Below, one piece after another: positions 58,560 to 64,000 of a DNA stretch of 64,000 bases; position 1 is the stretch's first letter, and each line of letters begins with the position of its first letter. The notes under the pieces are model-generated. The model was not told the origin of the DNA. It searched no databases and was given only the letters and a program-made list of their open reading frames with translations. Position numbers and translations under genes: made by a program. The stretch covers positions 91,021,552 through 91,085,551 of the forward strand of contig JAKTNV010000004.1 of the NCBI GenBank assembly GCA_022747635.1. The letters run 5' to 3'. This stretch comes from Hetaerina americana. Taxonomy: Eukaryota > Arthropoda > Insecta > Odonata > Calopterygidae.

Positions 58560-59290
58560 AGGAAAACTCCGCGCCATTCAGCCGAGGGTGGATATTGAGT
58601 CACTTCATGTATGAAAAGATTTCTCCACTTCTCTCTTCGGGATGTCCATACGGGATGGGGCTGAAGGGAGAGGTGGAAGCGGTCGTTAAGGAAGAGGCTG
58701 GCGAAAGGGGGGAGGACGGCCCAAGTGACAGGGGCCGTTCTTATCGCCACTGCTTCCGTCCCCATAATCCATCATTTGAAAGTGCCAGGCGAGACGCCGG
58801 CGCTAAGGGTTTTCCGAAGTGCAACTCGTATCCGCACGTACCCCCCCCCGTTCGCACTCTTCACCGTCACCCTGCGCCCCCGCCCCCGAGGGCCCCTCGA
58901 AGAGAGAGGGCCCTCGGGGGTCAATCCATCGGAAGTCGGAAAATGGATTACCCAACGTGCGCACGGTCGTGCAGCTCTTGCCCCCTCCCCCGCAGGGTGC
59001 AGACTTGACCCCAATCTGAAAGGGGAAGGAATTAAGGGCTCCTCATCGATGAGATTTCCGGTCATTTTTTACGCCGCTGTCTCCCCTTATCTTCGCCCCA
59101 ATCCCTCAATTTCCAGCGCGCCCCGTGCTAGGCCGACTTCCAGTCGCTGCCCCTCGCCCCCTGCTGCGTGCTCCATATGACTGTGCAGCTAAGTTCGGTA
59201 AGCGCGTCGTAAAAACAACACCTCGGATCGCATTATTTCAGCGCAACTCAGTCGGGAGGCAAATGGGCCCGGCAAGAGGTTTGATGCTAT
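58560..59290. other. GC-rich island with C10 run and strong hairpin
   Basis: CpG-rich. It contains a run of ten C (about 58840-58850) and the hairpin listed separately. Overlapping frames of 97-151 codons in both directions lack domains. Confidence 0.55.
58883..58920. repeat. 13-bp perfect GC-rich hairpin
   Basis: CCCCCGAGGGCCC (58883-58895) and GGGCCCTCGGGGG (58908-58920) are exact inverted copies around a 12-nt loop. Very stable as RNA or single-stranded DNA. No T run follows, so it does not look like a terminator. Confidence 0.88.
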
Positions 59291-59294
59291 GAGA

Positions 59295-61185
59295 ATACTG
59301 TGGACTGAAATATATGAAACCGATATTAAACTGGTCCTTTGAGTGATGAAATGCATTGCGTTCACATTACCTAGATTCCACCTAATCATTAAAGTAACAT
59401 AAACGCAGTGTTAATTAATTCTAAACTCTGAAATCCGAGTTAAATGCTTCGAAAGTACTGATTGGCGTCTTAGGATATATTTTCTTTAACAAGACAGCCA
59501 CAATTCGTATGACATCATTTTGGATAAAATTCGGGATACCCGAAAATCGGGAATCTATTACCCCCACGGCGTTTCTCCCTCTTCTTCAAAGAGTCTTCCA
59601 CTAGAGCATATGTTATTAAATCTGGATAAATGTCTTGCGTTTTCTAAACAGCCATATTTCCATCCATTTTTTATCTTCCCTTTTTCACTCTTTCTCCCGC
59701 AACTGGAAATCCACGACTTTGTCTCAGCCCTTTTTTTCAGAAATCTTGCCTTTGACACGCTCAGCCAGGGACGGAATCATGGAGGAGATTATCTCTCGAA
59801 TAGACGGGCTGTTCAATCACTCCGGAGCTGAAAGGAAGGGAGGGAAAGGATTGTGACGAAAGGTGGGAGGAAGATTTGAAAGACGGAATGATAGCAATCT
59901 TTGAGAGAGGAATGAGAAGAGGGTGATACAATCTTTTTTGGAAGACCGCGAAGTGAAATAATGATAACAGTATTCTTGAAAAAAATCTTAAAATATAGAT
60001 CAGCATAATCCTTCATCCCGTTGCTTCCTTTGAAGGAATATTACAATCCGTCATTTGGAGACTTCCTCCACCTCCTTCACTTAAACGCCCTCAATGGCTT
60101 CATATTTTTAGTAATTCTTTCAGTTATTTATCCAAAAACTGCCATTGTTAAGTGATACTAAAATTCAGATTAGAGTTAAGTAGAGTACAAAGAATTCAGT
60201 GCACCGTAACTTGAGAGAAATTGAAAGCTGAAAAATTCATGCAATGTTCACCTATCTGGAATGCAGCGGCCAAGTAGTATCAGGCTATATTCTATTACAG
60301 ATTATCTGGGACATTAGTACTTTCCCAATAAGAGTTATTCTCATGCCCTTTCTGGTTGCAATATCATTTTGTAAATGAGGAATTTCAAGCATATCGTGCA
60401 CATAATATTCGATAAAATTGGAAAAAATGCTATCGGACTTTTGGCCAAATTCTCATATCAGCATATATCGCCTTATCAGAGATAATTATATTCACCCCCG
60501 TGTTAATAATATTATTAGCAAATTGGTCGGCATGAATAAATTACGAAATTGTATAGACATCATAACGCACAACTCTACTTCTTCGGATTTCGATTGCAGA
60601 GGTCATTCGAGCTGCTCTTTTTGGCAATATTCTGGAAATAAGTTTGTTTATAAGTATTACGGAGCAAGCTAATAGCGGATAATGAATAAAACAGCCAGAT
60701 GGTCAATCATAATTCGCTAAATTGAATTAAAATAGTAAAAATTGAAATCAGATTAAATAATATCATAGGGTCTCAATAGCTATCCCTATCAACAATAGTT
60801 CTCTCTAAGAGAAGAGGGTGTACAGCGAGATTCAATAAAGACAAACCAAAAATCCGAAAATATCCACAAAAACAAGATCGGAAGTGTTTATAGATTGCAA
60901 AACGTATAATGCCACATCATTTAAATAGAGATATTTTCTTTTTAATTATTAATTATTCTGCAATTGTTAGTTATGAGTACATAAAATCTAAAACTGACAA
61001 TTATTGAAAAATACATTACTGCAACGTTTTCTTGGGTTTAATGATAGAAAATTATGCCCGACTGACCTCGACGGATATCCTTCCGTGTGAGAAGAGACTT
61101 AAAAAAATTAGGATTGAGCCAATGGTAAAAATATAAAGGAACTAATGAAAAATATGGAATGAGTTAAATCCGAAACTTAGATCGC
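59295..61185. other. AT-rich stretch, nothing recognised
   Basis: The 84-codon plus frame at 60418-60672 has no recognised domain and no supporting context. Confidence 0.5.
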
Positions 61186-61189
61186 CCAA

Positions 61190-62290
61190 ACTCACTGTCG
61201 CCAATGAGAGGAGCTGGAGAGGCACCCCTGGCCGCACTATGAACAAAGGCATCTCATAGAAAGGGCGCACAGGCGGGCGGTAGCTTAATTTATCAATTGG
61301 TCTTGCAGTCGGCGGGAAGAAGTTGGAGCGAGCGATCAGCAGCCTCGGCTCCATTTCCATCCGCCCCCGCTGCCTTAATGCACAAACCTCACCCAATCCG
61401 CCTCTTTCTGCGCTTCGCTCCTCCTCACTCTTTCAATCAACCGTCTCCCTTATCACCTCCCCCGATCTCCACTCTGCACAAAATGAGCGCAAATTACTTC
61501 CCGATATTACAGCCCTCATCCTTGTTTTCAGAGCCCTTTTAACCGACATCGCATTCCCTTCCTCGAAACCTTTATACACCAACCCTTAAAAAAATAAATA
61601 AAATAACGAAAATCTCTTACGACTTCCGATTGAGAATTTCTTCGCCTCCACTCAGGGAGGGAACTGCGGCATCTTGACTACTGCCTCCCGCACTCCCTTA
61701 GCAATACACGTCCCCTCCAAAGGCCCCCCAACCCCTCGGAGAGGAAGGAGTGGGGGTAAGGCCCACCCCTCTCCAAGACCCGTATTCAATAATTTCATTC
61801 TTACTCCTATCATCAATCTCCACTCTCGGAGCGTTTCTTCCCCCACGGCCCTCTCTCACTTCCCAAAAAAGCATCCCTCTTCCAACTCTTAACACGACTC
61901 CCCCTCCTCCCCGCCTGACACTTGCCACACCCCCCACACCCTCACCCCTCCGACCACCACCCCCTGACCTCTTGACGCGCTTAGAATCCATAATTTCTGG
62001 GTTAGACGTCTCGGGCATGCCCAATAAAAAGAAGAAAACTGGTCGGCTGAATGAGGGAATGAGTCTCAACTTTTCTCTCACGCTCATCTTCTCCTCCCCA
62101 CCGCGTTCCTCACTCTCCCCATCACGCTCCCCTCCTTCCACCATGCCTTCCTCCTTCCACCACGTCCCCCTCATCCTCCCACCGCGCCCCGACACCAATT
62201 TGCCGCTCCCGCCTCATCTATTGTGTGAAACGCCGCATTCACCCACGGCTTCAAGGACTCCTTTCCTCATCACTTTCCAAATTTAGCGAC
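61190..62290. other. Long C-rich island
   Basis: The longest island: the plus strand is pyrimidine-rich from about 61370 to 62230, with many CCCC runs (G4 potential on the minus strand near 61900-61960). Frames of 178 codons plus (61750-62286) and 166 codons minus are low-complexity (Pro/Ser or Gly/Arg-rich) and domainless. Confidence 0.55.
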
Positions 62291-62634
62291 GACCCTCTAA
62301 AATTAGCAGATAAATCTTGAAATGCGTAGCAAAATATTATGCACGTAAATAACTGGCTAGTTCCCTCTAAATATCTCTCTTATATTTCTAAAAATTCTTT
62401 ATTCGAAGTTTATTTTAGCTTAATTGAAAAATTACCGTTTCTAATGTGATGGTCTAAATGAGTTATAAAGTTTATTGAGCTAACTATTCATATAGCTGCC
62501 CATTTGTCAGCTTCCAATATATTAAAGCACATAATAGTAGTTTCCGATCTGTAATTTTTTATAGTTACAGATACATTAATGCAATAATCAGTTATTATTT
62601 ACAAACTTCTTAAAAGGTTGAGATTATTAGGAGG

Positions 62635-62820
62635 AATCAAAAAGGAGGCAGCAAAGATTGACGAAGAGCATTTTGATTGGCAATGGGATGTTTAAGACTG
62701 TGATATAGGGGAGAACGCCAGGGAAACAGATAGGCATGTTGACCGGATGAATATAAGCTGTGCCTATTCATAACCTATCTAAACCGGTAAAATATTATTA
62801 ATTGCAATTTTGTATTGCTT
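62635..62820 (+). mobile_element. LINE family A 3' terminus (plus strand)
   Basis: It ends in ACCTATCTAAACCGGTA, then ATATTATTAATTG, matching the terminal motif of the copies at 22.9, 39.55 and 45.33 kb (all minus). The upstream A/G-rich sequence could be the last codons. Very short and diverged. Confidence 0.5.
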
Positions 62821-62824
62821 CATT

Positions 62825-63790
62825 TAAATATTAAGTCCTTGTGAGATTTCGATCTCATCAGAAACAATTAAACATATTCCATCACCTGCTATACACCATG
62901 ATCACTATCCCGGCGCCCCCCTCCCCCTCCACCAACCTTGGCGATCGTTATTGCCCTTTGAACTTGTCCAACCGGTGATTGCATTCATCTTCTCAGGTGC
63001 CTTTCGGTTATGATACACCTCCCTCTCAGAACGCCTTTCGCCCTCGTTACTGCGCGTTCAAATCACGCCCAAGGACTGATCCGCTATACACAAGGCTTAT
63101 AGGGGCTCGTCCCTCACAAAGTGCACCTAGGGTGTTTTAGACCTGAATATAATTGTACAGCTAGCTAGCTTTCTAAGTTATTGAATTACCTCAACAAATT
63201 AAACGTTCCCGATAAAACAATTTCCAACACTAATGCTATTCATATAATACTGACGATATTTTCACTTTATTTCAACGATCGATTAACATGCTCACAAAAA
63301 AGCAATATCTCTGCATCTAAAATATACCTCTCCTTTCAATCGATTGAATTAGTTCCCGAATCGGAAATACTTTTTCATTTATTTTCGTCTAATTTTTTCA
63401 TAATATTTAGGCTTCAACTTTACTGCCATTCTACGTGAATTGTGGATGCTGGTTTGAAATTATTCGATAAGGGATGCAGTGAATGCCGTCAATTGCATGA
63501 CACACAATTTTCATTCGTTATTGGCCATAATTAATGCATGGCAGGTACTTGATAGACTTTGCCAAAGAATAAAAGCTTGATCGATGAAGCCTTTGAAATG
63601 CTCTCTCGTCTGAATCTTTATACTCCCATTACGTCACAAAAAGAAAGAAATATATCTCGCTGCCTCAACCATCTCTCATTCTCCCACTTTCCCCTCGTGA
63701 CACGTCGCGTCACCTCCCCCAAATCCTCTTCCTTTCCATTTTCAAGAAACCGAAGTCATTTTAGAAACATTAAAAACATTTAATTTACAA
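62825..63790. other. AT-rich with C-rich patches, nothing recognised
   Basis: Small C-rich patches at 62910-62940 and 63660-63720. AGCTAGCTAGCT near 63162 is a short palindrome. No gene seen. Confidence 0.5.
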
Positions 63791-63899
63791 GTTGGAACAA
63801 AATTATACATTGCAAAGACATCAGGTATATTTGTAGATGCATTTGCATGTTAGTCGGTAGTTTGAGTGTTTGCATGTGTGTGGATTGTAAGGGTTTTTG

Positions 63900-64000
63900 T
63901 ATGAATGCATTCTATGTTTCGTTTGTGGATTGTATAAACTTGTGGCTTTTGCAGGCGGTTTTTTTATCACGGGTGGTATCCTAACACACCCCGCCACACG
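63900..64000 (+). mobile_element. LINE J 3' UTR-like sequence, cut by window end
   Basis: GGTGGTATCCTAACACACCC and CGCCACACG resemble 55483-55513. The preceding GT-rich sequence (63850-63960) is also like the stretch before 55480. The copy presumably continues beyond the window. Confidence 0.45.

Noticed and set aside
61750..62286. 178-codon plus-strand frame
   Set aside because: Low-complexity Pro/Ser/Thr translation of a C-rich island. The opposite strand is open too and neither shows a domain.

Overview
The window reads as non-coding nuclear DNA of an animal, most likely an arthropod and probably an insect. This rests on the mix of mobile elements: two mariner-type elements, Penelope-like (PLE) 3' ends, tRNA-derived SINEs and LINE fragments of a type common in arthropods, all in AT-rich DNA with long (AT)n tracts. 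I recognise no host protein-coding gene, rRNA or CRISPR array, and nothing bacterial. The species cannot be named from the sequence. I ran no searches. Family names come from motifs read by eye.

Layout. From 1 to about 22.8 kb the DNA is AT-rich and mostly single-copy in appearance. It holds two tRNA-related short elements (2.4-2.9 kb), one long (AT)n/(GT)n tract (6.3 kb) and a series of 0.3-0.8 kb GC-rich, CpG-containing, strand-asymmetric islands. From 22.9 to 26.2 kb lie two fragments of a LINE of the endonuclease/RT type often annotated 'craniofacial development protein 2-like'. More islands follow, and a striking perfect hairpin at 33.15 kb.

The accessory core is 36.7-41.2 kb. A roughly 130-bp host-like sequence joined to a PLE 3' end and (AT)n is present at both edges in opposite orientation. 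Between the edges are: a 565-bp inverted repeat formed by two head-to-head copies of the GIY-YIG endonuclease end of another PLE, each carrying a hammerhead-ribozyme-like motif; (AT)n; a partial SINE; an internally deleted mariner with perfect 33-bp terminal repeats; a complete-looking SINE; and a decayed LINE 3' end.

Further right, 45.3-46.6 kb holds another internally deleted LINE. At 48.2-49.5 kb is a young-looking mariner with an open transposase frame and a complete DD34D catalytic triad. Its roughly 150-bp terminal inverted repeats have replaced the normal C-terminal coding end. At 54.6-55.6 kb is a jockey/CR1-like LINE 3' end, whose 3'-UTR signature recurs at the right edge of the window.

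The only frame likely to encode a near-functional protein is the mariner transposase (48221-49336, minus). The GC islands are candidates for regulatory or conserved non-coding DNA, or compositional artefacts of a large intron or intergenic region. The sequence alone cannot decide.
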